Assembly (NCBI GenBank): GCA_001970955.1
Contig: MPUH01000275.1
Location: 1-64,000 of the forward strand
DNA: 64,000 bases
Direction: 5' to 3'
DNA from: Stentor coeruleus
Lineage: Eukaryota > Ciliophora > Heterotrichea > Heterotrichida > Stentoridae
Position 1 is the first letter of the stretch. Each line of letters opens with the position of its first letter. This document shows positions 31,301 to 39,954 of the stretch, piece by piece. Both the position numbers and the translations under genes were made by a program. The notes below the pieces were generated by a model. The model had not been told where the DNA came from. It did no database searches and saw only the letters and a program-made list of their open reading frames with translations.

Positions 31301-31775
31301 TACTAGTCCAATATACCTTTCAGCATTAAGTTTATTACAAATTCTTTTAGTCATATTAAACAAATCATTAAAAACATATGATCAAATGTATCATGGTATT
31401 ACATGTTCAATAATTATATTCTTATTTTTAATAGCTACTATTGTTTATAAACCATATAATTATGAAAGAGCATTTATATCACAAATCACATCATTAATAG
31501 GTTCTATATGGGGAATTAGTACATCAACATTTTTCTTATATTATTCGAATATTAATAATTGGTTTATTACTGAAATAATAGGGTTACTTGGAATTTTAGT
31601 TGCTGGGGCTTATTTTTTTAATCGATCGCCTAAATTGCTTAAAATGGAAAGTGGGGTTAGTATTTCTGATTTGTTTTTGTTCCAGTTTTCAAAAGAACAT
31701 TATGATAAAGATAAAATTTTTGCTCATTTGAATTTGCATAGGACTTCTCAAGCTTATATGATAGAAGATGAATAA
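28365..31775 (+). CDS. Receptor-like protein: tandem ligand-binding folds plus about nine membrane helices
   Basis: 1136 residues in one exon. A signal peptide (residues 1-18) leads into a first domain (about 20-300) that looks like a degenerate periplasmic-binding type I lobe pair. A second, clearer domain of the receptor ligand-binding (ANF/urea-type) family spans about 340-760 (FGIASGANEIYNLY, YKGAEYAISQINEKKLIPGF, ITSFFGGGLRGNY, VEALYDVGIRKAEFFLISPT). From about 760 follow around nine hydrophobic helices and a short tail. The membrane part has a YKPYNYERA motif and spacing like the TmcB family, and unlike class C GPCRs. A chemoreceptor for a small ligand is inferred; the signalling output is unknown. 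Confidence 0.75.
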   Translation: MVLELAFILLVSVNSISLNNCLIFISPNTPSQLTPYFNQEATIFLNSHTINSEDLRNLYIIEPLIIDATFSYRYLPSIIYYSEYYNIPYITLTRDTNSNSNQITLHKPFETEVKALEALLKYYNLTAFDIISSGEIDDSKISESLKNKQAYNRPIVYFFEDDDETKVMSIVKKMLKVKGLTKFVIVDKTEGLGLIQKAFENENMVKNGLFLLFSSQSIPEEIIEGSVFIREAGLENATNIGTYHYLAIENCLNYINTHSSKSSEMLDGITIKEILNKYNNQNTSYIILNSYQGKLINVGNITNIKTTENYEEYSIKMHNKIYFPGNTTEIFDLSEVKIVFGIASGANEIYNLYTAPQIADTYKGAEYAISQINEKKLIPGFYIETFPTDCGVFEYEPNWYKECFKSIYDKLGIAYITSFFGGGLRGNYLTLKEYGVTIPQISPLGALSGLDNATEYFEVFKFEETLENFIYSWLFVFQSFGYRDIAVIGSHREGFDFYPHFVEGIKINGFRIANDENNMEIPANYTRDNFDEYKDFFIKIKETRCNVFFIMCIFPAMVVEALYDVGIRKAEFFLISPTDTVFQFFTDVSEPYLSKRKELLVGSFAFTLLEWIGEKGQQTREELMGKYPYINNMCLNYDTVSVIKEAILYLITKGEDFEDPYKLIKAMRNNKVIGCIGSIVFSKETTGRASAQYALSQVFYDENIKNAYIVEVAHFDRFSDQIITIVNDIKWPEGNKISNYRPENPCNFDSFMVKSSTKGKILLYTICAFCFLVTLIIFIYTLKNKNNIEPLTHENQLNFEDIAYFAYFPFQFFQFLVMGPDENAYKYLLNNFQVLLALNYDLYFNVKFSLFWYIFTFNFILVTLWILFSLIYILNLDYRYPRFFSSFGFNRILKTIIPIIGHIGYLPLISMLMSIYLCIDGISDKLQDSFMMQDCTSFCYKGKHLYFVIFTTILLCVFIVISTLSRSYWEKSSTLLNLRTSPIYLSALSLLQILLVILNKSLKTYDQMYHGITCSIIIFLFLIATIVYKPYNYERAFISQITSLIGSIWGISTSTFFLYYSNINNWFITEIIGLLGILVAGAYFFNRSPKLLKMESGVSISDLFLFQFSKEHYDKDKIFAHLNLHRTSQAYMIEDE

Positions 31776-31918
31776 TAGTTTAGGAATAATATAAAGGAAT
31801 TTATAGTTTTAAATATGTTTTAAAGTTTCTATTCAAGGAGTAGATGATTTTTATAATATTTTGATAATAAAATTACTCTCAACAGTTTAAAAAAATCAAA
31901 AAAACTTTTTCTAATAAA

Positions 31919-33145
31919 ATGGAAGAACTATCTTTTTCATGGATACTACAAAACATCTCAGGCCGACAATGCAACCTCCCATTAATCCCAACTTACATAA
32001 TCCTTGAAAACAAACCAATTTCTCTTGCTTCCGTAAAAGATGAAAAGCTCCAAATAGCCCATGCCCAAATAAAAAGCTTAAAAGACCTCTTTATAAAATT
32101 CATAAACGACAATATATTCCGAACGAAATTTCATTCAGTAGAACCAATACTTTGTTATGCTATAACACGTAAAGAAAGGTATAGACTAAAAGAAAAAGAT
32201 ATAAGAGAACTTATAGAATTAAATACTATAAAAAATATACAATATATTCAACCATCAAGACCAAGATGTGAAGATTATGAAATTTACTATGTTTTAAGGC
32301 TGGAATATACTAAAAGTAGATATGTAAGTCAATTTTATAAACAAGTTGATTATGAGAAGAAGGCGTTTTATGATTCTAGGATTTTTGAGTATACTGTGGA
32401 TATTGCAAACATGATTATGGCTATTATAGAAAACTGTACAAAAAAACGTGTTATGATTATGGAGATTGAGTTTTTAGAAGATATTGATAGGAGGATATGG
32501 GTGAGTTTTATTCGTGAGATGAAAATTGCTGAACCTGTTTTGTGTATGCATTATGTTATAAAAACGCCTGATGACCTTAAATCAATACCACTGAAAAGCC
32601 CTTCTGTTACAAAATTCACTAAACTTGCGAATGGGCAGCATATAATGCCAAGAAAGCATCAGATGAAACCCCCTATAGATTATACATTCGTCAAAGGCCA
32701 TATAAGAAACAAAAAAAGCAACATAGCAGTTGACTTAAGCGTCCAAATCCCAGATCAACATCAATATTTTGTTCCAGAAACTCAAGAAGAAAATGTTAGA
32801 AACAATTTATTCAGAACCTTATCAATAAAAAAAGGCCCTGCTAAATCAAGTACACCTCGTCCAAGATCCAGTAGTAGATACGATTCTCGCAGAGCACAAG
32901 CTTTAAGAGATGAAATAATGAAATCCCCTGAACTAAAAACAAAATATCGATTAACTGGGTTGGTAGGAGTACTTAGTATAGAAATGCAGAAAAAATTTCA
33001 AAGATCTTTTTCTGATTCTCACATTGAAGATGATGAAAAAAGATATGAAAAAAGGAAAAGAATCCCTAGAAGTAGACTGATTTTAAAAGAAGGGACACCT
33101 ACAAGACTTAGAAGTTTTAGCCCAAGGTATTTAAAGACTAAATAA
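31919..33145 (+). CDS. Hypothetical protein
   Basis: 408 residues, no recognised domain. Residues 1-235 look globular with alternating strands and helices (for example YEIYYVLRLEY and IANMIMAIIENCTKKRVMIMEIEFLEDID). From about 260 the protein is basic, Ser/Arg-rich and probably disordered, ending RSFSPRYLKTK. There are no membrane segments. The ATG at 31919 follows an A-rich leader. The gene ends 12 nt from the end of a convergent gene, so the two 3' ends nearly touch. Function unknown. Confidence 0.65.
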   Translation: MEELSFSWILQNISGRQCNLPLIPTYIILENKPISLASVKDEKLQIAHAQIKSLKDLFIKFINDNIFRTKFHSVEPILCYAITRKERYRLKEKDIRELIELNTIKNIQYIQPSRPRCEDYEIYYVLRLEYTKSRYVSQFYKQVDYEKKAFYDSRIFEYTVDIANMIMAIIENCTKKRVMIMEIEFLEDIDRRIWVSFIREMKIAEPVLCMHYVIKTPDDLKSIPLKSPSVTKFTKLANGQHIMPRKHQMKPPIDYTFVKGHIRNKKSNIAVDLSVQIPDQHQYFVPETQEENVRNNLFRTLSIKKGPAKSSTPRPRSSSRYDSRRAQALRDEIMKSPELKTKYRLTGLVGVLSIEMQKKFQRSFSDSHIEDDEKRYEKRKRIPRSRLILKEGTPTRLRSFSPRYLKTK

Positions 33146-33157
33146 TAATCTAGTTAG

Positions 33158-33508
33158 TTACTTCGGGGCAAATGACAAAAGGTAGTCATTCATAATAGGG
33201 TCTATTTTTGATGTAAGCCCTGAAAGTGTGCTCCTAAGGCTATCTTTGCATTGTTCATAACAAGACTCATCTTTACATCCAGAAAGGCAATACAAAGTTT
33301 TTTGCTTAGCAATTTTAGTACCATGGACGAATTGCGAATATAAGTTCCTTCCATCTTCTATGCATTGCTGAGTCTGTTTTTCTTGAGAGCACTTATATTT
33401 ACTCACAAACAAAAAGTGCTTTTTAGCGAACTGCAAATCTTCAGATTCCGCGATAGAATCGATATCCTGACGAAAAGCAGCTTCAAGTGGAAAAGGTGGG
33501 TATGCCAT
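33158..33508 (-). CDS. Small cysteine-rich protein
   Basis: 116 residues with six Cys, four of them clustered (YCLSGCKDESCYEQC, about 77-91) and two spaced earlier (KC...QQC). The pairs are spaced loosely like twin CX9C proteins of the mitochondrial intermembrane space (CSQEKQTQQC has eight residues between), but the match is not exact. No signal peptide is visible. It lies 3' to 3' with the previous gene. An intermembrane-space or disulphide-bonded protein is one possibility; otherwise unknown. Confidence 0.5.
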   Translation of the reverse strand: MAYPPFPLEAAFRQDIDSIAESEDLQFAKKHFLFVSKYKCSQEKQTQQCIEDGRNLYSQFVHGTKIAKQKTLYCLSGCKDESCYEQCKDSLRSTLSGLTSKIDPIMNDYLLSFAPK

Positions 33509-33680
33509 TTTCTAATTATATACACTAATAAAAAAAAAATCCATCCCAAAACTATCTATATGAAAAATACTCATAAAAATCAACATAAAAACCCACAATT
33601 TCCAACCAACCCAAAATCCTCAATTAAAACTTAAAAAAACCATCCTTAAAAATCCAATAATAATTTCACTAACTGAAAAT

Positions 33681-34886
33681 TTAACTAATAATATAATGAA
33701 AATCCGCAATAGGTCCACAAGTGATATCACATCTATTAGTTTGATGACTCTGAGTAAAATTTGTATTAAAAAACTTCCACACCACTTGTCCTTCTACCTG
33801 AGGATAGCAATCCACACATTTATAAGTATGTGAGCCTTCAATATTCAAAAACACTGTGTATTTTGTATCACTTTTAATCAAAGGGGGTTTTTCTATATTA
33901 ATTCTATGAACTGATTCTTCAGGGTTGAATTTTATAATAATATTGGTATTATGTCTATAGACAATAGGAGAATTACTATTACTCCCACAAAGAACCCGAA
34001 ATTCTTTAACACATATTTGCCCTCCTTGTTTATAAGGACTACAAATACCAATTCCAATAAGCTCAATATCGTGACTTATAGAAAAACTAAGAGCATCAAT
34101 TCTATTACCAGTATATCTCCATTTTAAAGCTCTTGTTATAACTGTACGTCTTATAGTTATCTCTGCTGGGCTTTTTAATGCTACTTTTATATTAGGTCTT
34201 ATGAGTTTTGGAACTATTTCTGGGTCAAGGGATATTCCTAGTTTTGCTTCGTTTATATTATCAAATGGTCTGAAATTCTGCCTATCTCGAGTAAGCCTTT
34301 GGATTTGTTGGATTTTATGTAACACACCTGCATCGCTTGATAAACTTTCTGCGACAATTCTACAGTTTTCTATTTCTGATGTAAGACTTTCATTTAAGAT
34401 TTTGTGCTCTTCTTCAGCTTTGACTTTATATGTTTCATATATGCTTAGAAGGGTGTTTAGAAGTAACTCCTCACGCTGGTTTATTAAAGATTTTGTATGA
34501 GAAAATGAAGTGATTAAGGACTCATCGCTCATAGCTTTGCTTTCACGGGAAAAGTGTGGAGCGTCAAAAAGGGATATGTTTCGACCCATTCGTATGTGGT
34601 TTATAAGGTTAAGCCATAAGCATAGTTCTTTATCAGAGTCTACTGTTATGTAGTATTCTTCATTACAGACAATTTTAAAACAGAAGTCTTTTTCGATTTC
34701 AAGCACTGAAGGGATAGCTTCGGTAATTTCGGAAATGGGCAGATTCATTGTAGATTTTTGAGAGGTGTCTTTGGTTTTGTAGGTGCAGAGGTTAGTTTCT
34801 CGCATTACTAACCACCTTCGGCGCCATTGTTTTAGATAGGCAGACCGCTTTTGCACCCAGCCTGATTTGATAATTCTTTCTTCCAT
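33681..34886 (-). CDS. PH domain plus PHR domain protein
   Basis: 401 residues. The N-terminal PH domain spans residues 5-97, with SGWVQKRSAYLKQWRRRWLVMR as its first strands and ELCLWLNLINHIRMG as its closing helix. A helical linker (about 115-215) follows. The C-terminal region (about 235-401) matches the PHR beta-sandwich of PAM/Highwire/RPM-1 and BTBD proteins: ALKWRYTGNRIDALSFSI, IELIGIGICSPYKQGG, then the strand pattern ending with ITCGPIADFHYI. PH domains bind phosphoinositides, and PHR domains are protein-binding modules. The combination is not one I know. It is probably a membrane-recruited adaptor. Confidence 0.72.
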   Translation of the reverse strand: MEERIIKSGWVQKRSAYLKQWRRRWLVMRETNLCTYKTKDTSQKSTMNLPISEITEAIPSVLEIEKDFCFKIVCNEEYYITVDSDKELCLWLNLINHIRMGRNISLFDAPHFSRESKAMSDESLITSFSHTKSLINQREELLLNTLLSIYETYKVKAEEEHKILNESLTSEIENCRIVAESLSSDAGVLHKIQQIQRLTRDRQNFRPFDNINEAKLGISLDPEIVPKLIRPNIKVALKSPAEITIRRTVITRALKWRYTGNRIDALSFSISHDIELIGIGICSPYKQGGQICVKEFRVLCGSNSNSPIVYRHNTNIIIKFNPEESVHRINIEKPPLIKSDTKYTVFLNIEGSHTYKCVDCYPQVEGQVVWKFFNTNFTQSHQTNRCDITCGPIADFHYIIS

Positions 34887-35387
34887 GTTGATTATTATTA
34901 GCAGAAGTATTATTTAAAGGATTTTGCTAGGGAAAATGGTAAATAAAAAGCTTAAAGGCAGTTTTGGTGAAGGTTATTTTGAAGGTATAGGCTAAGTTTT
35001 TTTAATATATAACTCTGTGTGGATTTTATGTTTTTTTGTTATACATCGACTCTATTTGGTAATAAAATCATAATTATTTATCGTATCCATATACTTAACT
35101 AGAATATTTCTAAAGATTTTTATTTCATTTCGCAAAAGATTCCTTACAAAATTCAACCAAAAGCATAATTTCCACTAACCACTTTATCGTAAATCAACAC
35201 ACAACTCATAATTTTTACCACCAAAAATCTCACTCTTTCATACCTCAACTTAAACTTTACAAATATCATAAAATATATTCGCAATCCCCACACAAAAAAA
35301 CCAAACATAAAAAACACAAACCATCTAAAATTTTCCACTAAAATCCTAATATCCTTAATTCATTCTTACATTTAATTCTAGATAAAT
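34887..35387. promoter_or_regulatory. Divergent promoter region with central skew switch
   Basis: Between the start of the PH-PHR gene (minus) and the PP2C-like gene (plus). The plus strand is G/T-rich up to about 35050, then C/A-rich and nearly G-free to 35380. The switch lies near the middle, as expected if each half belongs to one promoter. No named element seen. Confidence 0.45.
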
Positions 35388-36569
35388 ATGCAAAAACCTG
35401 AATCTTCAAAGGGACGAAATGAAAATCCTCGACGTTTAGAGAAAAACCCTTTAGCCCTTCCATCAATCCAAAGATCAAGTTCACCTCGTAACAGTGACTC
35501 GCATCGTAACAACACAAAATCCCCAAGAGTTTCTCCATCAAGAAGAAACCATAGTTCAGAAAGTACTAATCTTCCTGATTTAAGAAACTCAAGAAGCTCT
35601 TCGAAAATATCTGCATTTCTTAAAGCTGAGAATGGTAGGTCTTCAGATAAATCATGTGGAATCTTAAAAGCTTATGCTGTAAATTCACATAGAGGAAGGC
35701 ATCATAATGAAGATAGGGTAAATTTAATGATAAATTTACAAAGACCAAATTCAATATCAGAAGATGAATGGCCTCCAAGTTCGTTTTTTGGGTTGTTTGA
35801 TGGACATAATGGGAAAACATGTGCGGAATTTTTGAAAAAAAACTTATATGATTATATTGCAAATAGCCCTGCTTTTCCGTATAGGATTAAAGATGCGCTG
35901 TTGAATGGCTTTATTCAGGCGGATAAAGACTTTTTAGCCACTGCGAAAGAAAATGGGGATTTTTCTGGGTCTTGTGCCATTGTGATTATGTTGGTTGGAG
36001 ATAAATGCTTTGTTGCTAATACTGGGAATTCAAGAGCTTTTATCAGTTTAATGGGTGGTAAAGTCCTCAGTTGGATTTCATCTGAACACAAACCAGGAGA
36101 TACAGTTGAATATGCCCGTATAATCCAAGCAGGGGGAAGCGTTTATAACAACTTTATAATCAATGAAAAAGGGGAAAATGTTAACCTTGGTCCTCACTTA
36201 GTCTCACCTGGTAAGCTAAAAATATCACGTTCTTTTGGTGATTTAGATGCGAAAGATCAGCAATTTGGTGGGATTCCAAATGTTATCATAGTAGACCCTG
36301 ACATAAAAACCTTCAAAATCAAGCCTGAGCAGGATTTTATTTTCCTAGGAACTGGGTGTTTGTTTGAAATATTTACAGCAAGGGAACTTTCTGATATAAT
36401 TTTTAAAAATGTTCAGAAATTAAAAGGAGAAGGTGTTGGAATAGCCATTTTGGCTGCTATTGATGATATATTTGCAGAAGCTTTTAAAAGGGGATGCTAT
36501 GATAATATTACTATTATAATTATTGGCTTGAAAGGATTGAAAAATTATAACCAAGAAGTCGCTAACTAA
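35388..36569 (+). CDS. PP2C-family protein, probably catalytically impaired
   Basis: 393 residues. The first 85 are Ser/Arg-rich and disordered. The PP2C fold runs from about 88 to 385: NEDR (motif 1), FFGLFDGHNG (motif 2), SGSCAIVIMLV, VANTGNSRAF, EHKPGD...AGGSV, LKISRSFGDLD and GCYDNITIII. Two acidic metal ligands of the family are changed. The GDSR Asp is Asn (GNSR), and the usual ASDGxWD motif is GTGCLFE, so its first Asp is Gly. The NED, DG and YDN ligands remain. By analogy with PPM1A residues D146 and D239 this should weaken or abolish metal-dependent phosphatase activity, so a regulatory pseudophosphatase is likely. The fold call is sure; loss of activity is inferred. Confidence 0.85.
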   Translation: MQKPESSKGRNENPRRLEKNPLALPSIQRSSSPRNSDSHRNNTKSPRVSPSRRNHSSESTNLPDLRNSRSSSKISAFLKAENGRSSDKSCGILKAYAVNSHRGRHHNEDRVNLMINLQRPNSISEDEWPPSSFFGLFDGHNGKTCAEFLKKNLYDYIANSPAFPYRIKDALLNGFIQADKDFLATAKENGDFSGSCAIVIMLVGDKCFVANTGNSRAFISLMGGKVLSWISSEHKPGDTVEYARIIQAGGSVYNNFIINEKGENVNLGPHLVSPGKLKISRSFGDLDAKDQQFGGIPNVIIVDPDIKTFKIKPEQDFIFLGTGCLFEIFTARELSDIIFKNVQKLKGEGVGIAILAAIDDIFAEAFKRGCYDNITIIIIGLKGLKNYNQEVAN

Positions 36570-36671
36570 TGCATCAATGATTTTAGATGAAAAATATTAG
36601 GTTTTATAGTAAAAAAACTCAGTTTTTATAGTTAAAATGTGATAAACTATAATAATTTTATTTAAAAGATT

Positions 36672-37811
36672 CTATTTAAAGCAAAAACTATTTATTAAGC
36701 TCAGTTCTATATCAGTATAGTTCCTATGGCAATCAGCACATTTCGTAATATTGGTATTTTTGTAGTTATCTACTATACAATCAACACACAATGAAGTAGT
36801 TTTACAAGTTAAACTAATTGGGAAAGTTTCTTTCAGCATATTCGCACACTTATTGCATTTTGTTTTAGATGCTGAATAATTCAAATACCTTGTACCAACA
36901 CTTTTTTTTTTAATCTGTGCCTTGATTTTATCAATATTCTCATCCTTATAACCATCTTCTTCCGCAGCCTTAACTATTTTCTTAGCACATTCTTTTGGTA
37001 AAATCTTATTTCCTAATACCTCAAGCATATATTCTATAAGTTTTTTCTCATATTCATTTTTTAAGTTCATCTGATCATCTTCTACCTCAACATTTTCTCC
37101 CTCATCAACAAATAAAGATTTCCCTTCAAGATCCTCTGATACCACAACTTTATCATCATAATTTTCTTCATTTCTTTTATTAATACCAACAATTGGTATA
37201 CAATTCTCATCAATAACCGTCTCATTTTTTATATCTAAAAACTCATTAGGAATAAGATTCCCATAATAAATTTTATTATCAATTTCATATTTAATCAAAT
37301 ATACTGCAGGTAATGGTTCTGATGTTTGGGATATAAGAATATTATCATTTGAATAAACAACTATAAATATTTTCAGTTTTTGAGAAAGAATATCAAGGTC
37401 ATTTTGAGTTATGGCAATTGAAGGGTTTGTTTGGAAAAAGTTATAAAATATCACTTTCATAAAGTTTGCCATATGTTCTAGAATTGAAGATTCATTTTGA
37501 ACTGCATAGTAGTCTAAAGCTTTTAAAGCACTTTCTATTGATAAAGTTTCTAAATTATTACAAAGATATAATATAATCCTTATTGACTCAGCATATGAAG
37601 ATTGACTTTCGATATTTAGAAGGTTTGTAATGTGCTCTTTGAAGTTTGTCCAAAAAGACCTGAATTTAGAGTTTTTGACCCTTATAAAAGCTTCAATCAT
37701 GCCAATTAATAAACTTATTAAAAAACTTTCATTGGCAGGAGAAATTCGATAATATTTCACAAAATTATAATATTCTATGCTGTTTTCTGAACTATAGGAG
37801 TATCCTTCCAT
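36672..37811 (-). CDS. Zinc-finger protein, perhaps with an otubain-like N-terminal region
   Basis: 379 residues. The C-terminal 60 residues hold a RING-like arrangement (CNKC...CKTTSLCVDC...CADC). The N-terminal 200 residues are helical and then beta-rich. Segments such as SSYAESIRIILYLCNN and KLKIFIVVYSNDNILIS resemble the layout of peptidase C65 (otubain) domains, but no catalytic Cys or His block can be pointed to, so this is tentative. An acidic linker (about 225-260) separates the two. The start codon lies inside a 12-bp inverted repeat shared with the promoter of the divergent neighbour only 59 nt away. Confidence 0.6.
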   Translation of the reverse strand: MEGYSYSSENSIEYYNFVKYYRISPANESFLISLLIGMIEAFIRVKNSKFRSFWTNFKEHITNLLNIESQSSYAESIRIILYLCNNLETLSIESALKALDYYAVQNESSILEHMANFMKVIFYNFFQTNPSIAITQNDLDILSQKLKIFIVVYSNDNILISQTSEPLPAVYLIKYEIDNKIYYGNLIPNEFLDIKNETVIDENCIPIVGINKRNEENYDDKVVVSEDLEGKSLFVDEGENVEVEDDQMNLKNEYEKKLIEYMLEVLGNKILPKECAKKIVKAAEEDGYKDENIDKIKAQIKKKSVGTRYLNYSASKTKCNKCANMLKETFPISLTCKTTSLCVDCIVDNYKNTNITKCADCHRNYTDIELSLINSFCFK

Positions 37812-37856
37812 TTATAGATAAAAAATCTATATCAGATTTTAAATAATGGAAGGATA
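37801..37856. promoter_or_regulatory. Inverted repeat in a 59-nt bidirectional promoter
   Basis: A perfect 12-bp inverted repeat (TATCCTTCCATT at 37801-37812, AATGGAAGGATA at 37845-37856) encloses a smaller one (ATAGAT / ATCTAT). The left arm holds the start codon of the minus-strand gene. The right arm creates an upstream 7-codon frame (ATG at 37846, TAA at 37867) just before the plus-strand ATG at 37871. Confidence 0.5.
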
Positions 37857-37870
37857 TTTGGAATATTAAA

Positions 37871-38673
37871 ATGCAGCCGAAAATTGTCAAATACACTGAC
37901 ACAAATTCGAATTCTGTTTTTGAAGTGCAAAAAAATGCGAAGTCCTGTCAACTTATACCAAAAAACGTAAATTTTCTTTCAGTTCAGGGGTTGCTTCAGA
38001 GAATGGGATGAAAAAAGAAAAAACTGGGACAAAGCTAAAATGTGCCCTTTTTATATCCTTGATTGTAACCTTCTAGAACAGCCTCCTAAGAAAAAAAATG
38101 AACCACGGCCTTGTACGATAAGGAAACCTGAATTGGCAATATGCCTAATTAACCAAAACTATCTTGGGACTTTTGCCTTAAGACTAAAAAAAGAGCAGAA
38201 TGGCTTTTTACCCTTGTCAAACCTGAGGATCATTTTAACCCTAAAATTCAACCTAAGAAAAATACCTTTAACTCTTGCATCTGCACTTGTAAAAAATGTT
38301 CTTTCACTAAATATTAAAGGTAATGATTTAGAAACTAAATATAATGAGTATGATAAAAGACAATTAGAAATTTCTAATCATGAAAATAGAGAAGGTTTTA
38401 AAATATCCTCCTCAGGTTTGTGATTTTGAATTAAATCATGATATTATGAATGAAAAGATACAAAGCGAAGTGTCGAGTAGAAAAAATCAAATACAAGAAG
38501 AATGTCAAGTACAAGTTAAAAATCAGGATAAGAGAAAAAAAGCGATTAATATGATGTTTAAAATGCCTCAAACAATGAATCCTTTATATTTGTCAGAGTA
38601 TAGAGTTCAGTATTTAGATTCGAATACTGCTCAGAATGTAGCTAGTTTGAAAAAAGAATATAATCTTAAATAG
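37871..38673 (+). pseudogene. Frame-broken gene of unknown function
   Basis: The ATG at 37871 opens 32 codons, after which the frame continues only if a 16-nt segment GTAAATTTTCTTTCAG (37967-37982) is spliced. That candidate lacks the internal A and the TAG end seen in all other introns here. Downstream, three frames alternate in protein-like stretches: a Cys-containing one to about 38200; another around 38201-38316 with CICTCKKC, faintly like a CXC (tesmin/TSO1) cluster; and a third from 38380 to TAA at 38671. No normal intron joins them. It is either a decaying gene or a locus with several sequence errors. Family not established. Confidence 0.45.
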
Positions 38674-38916
38674 AATATAAATACACTCGATAATTTTTTT
38701 TATCAAATATTGTGTATCAAACTTAATTGGAGATATAATAAAAACTATCTCTTTATGATCTTCCTCCTCAGCTATCATGTTAAGTTTTTTGAAATTTATC
38801 ACAACTTTCTCAATTTCACGACTATAACTTTTCAAAACTTTAAGCTCTTCTTCATAATTGACACAATATCATTAAAATGCAAACTCATTATTCAAACTAA
38901 ACTTATTGATCGCTTT

Positions 38917-39954
38917 TTAGTGAAAGTGAATATTTTTTATCTCTTTCAATCCAGACTGAACGTCAAACTCAAAAGTGTCCTCCCTACCTTTCGAATGCAT
39001 AACTTCGCCAAATGTCTGATATTTGTCATAGCTTCCATAAGATCCATCACTAACTTTTTTCTTTATCCTAATAATCTCAGCTTTAACACGTCTTTTTTCT
39101 TCTTTAAGGTCATTTATTTTATCCTGGGTCTCAATAAGCTGATGTTTTATATTAACAGCATTAGCATTAGATGCTATTTTCTCACTTAGTCCTGTTAAAT
39201 AATTATCCGTTTGTTGTAGTTCGATTTCTTTTATTTCTAAATCTTTTATCCTTAAAGTCAGTTCCTCTAAATCATGGTCAACTTGAAGAAGTTCTTTTTT
39301 TATATCATTTTCTGACATCCCAAGCATATTTTCAAAAGAAGCTATATCTGAATAATTGGTTTCATCAATTTCTTCCCAGTCTTTAAGCTCTTCTCTTAAG
39401 TTTTTATATGTATTTTCAGCTTCTTTTAACTGTCTAGCTAAGATATTTTTTTCCCTTTCATATTGATGGATTTGGTCTTCTATGTTATCTTGTGACCTTA
39501 AAGTTTCTTCTTGAGCTTCTAGTGCTATATCTAATCCTTCAATATTTTTAGTCATTTCTTCGATTTTTTTCTCATAGTCCATCTGCTCTTTTTTCAGTTC
39601 TTCACGTTTTGTTAGTATTTCACGGATTTTGTTTGACTTTTCTTCAAGATCAGTTTGGATTTGGATAATTTTCTCTATACCATCTTTAACTGTTGATATA
39701 GTCTCAGGGTCTTTTTCTGGAACTGCTGATATTCTAATCATTTGATCTTTAAGTTGGCTAAGTTCTCGTTCGAATTCATTATGCATCGTACGGAATTCGT
39801 GAAGAATATTTTTTTCTTCTTCACTACGATCGCTGCTTCTTTGGTTTTTAAGTTTGTCTCTTTCTTTTTCAAGCAATGCATTTTCTGAACGAACTTGCTC
39901 GATTAACTGTTGGATTTCTGACATGGCAAATGTCTTGGAACCTGAACAACCCAT
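38917..39954 (-). CDS. Long coiled-coil protein with lipidation-type N-terminus
   Basis: 345 residues. The protein begins MGCSGSK, with Gly2 and Cys3 as in dually acylated proteins. Nearly all of residues 12-310 are heptad-like, charged coiled coil (for example EKERDKLKNQ and KIREILTKREELKKEQMDYE). No other domain is visible. A membrane-attached cytoskeletal rod is a fair guess. Beyond the stop the same frame, after two further stop positions, has another 90 protein-like, coiled-coil-like codons (to 38614), which may be a lost C-terminal extension. Confidence 0.75.
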   Translation of the reverse strand: MGCSGSKTFAMSEIQQLIEQVRSENALLEKERDKLKNQRSSDRSEEEKNILHEFRTMHNEFERELSQLKDQMIRISAVPEKDPETISTVKDGIEKIIQIQTDLEEKSNKIREILTKREELKKEQMDYEKKIEEMTKNIEGLDIALEAQEETLRSQDNIEDQIHQYEREKNILARQLKEAENTYKNLREELKDWEEIDETNYSDIASFENMLGMSENDIKKELLQVDHDLEELTLRIKDLEIKEIELQQTDNYLTGLSEKIASNANAVNIKHQLIETQDKINDLKEEKRRVKAEIIRIKKKVSDGSYGSYDKYQTFGEVMHSKGREDTFEFDVQSGLKEIKNIHFH

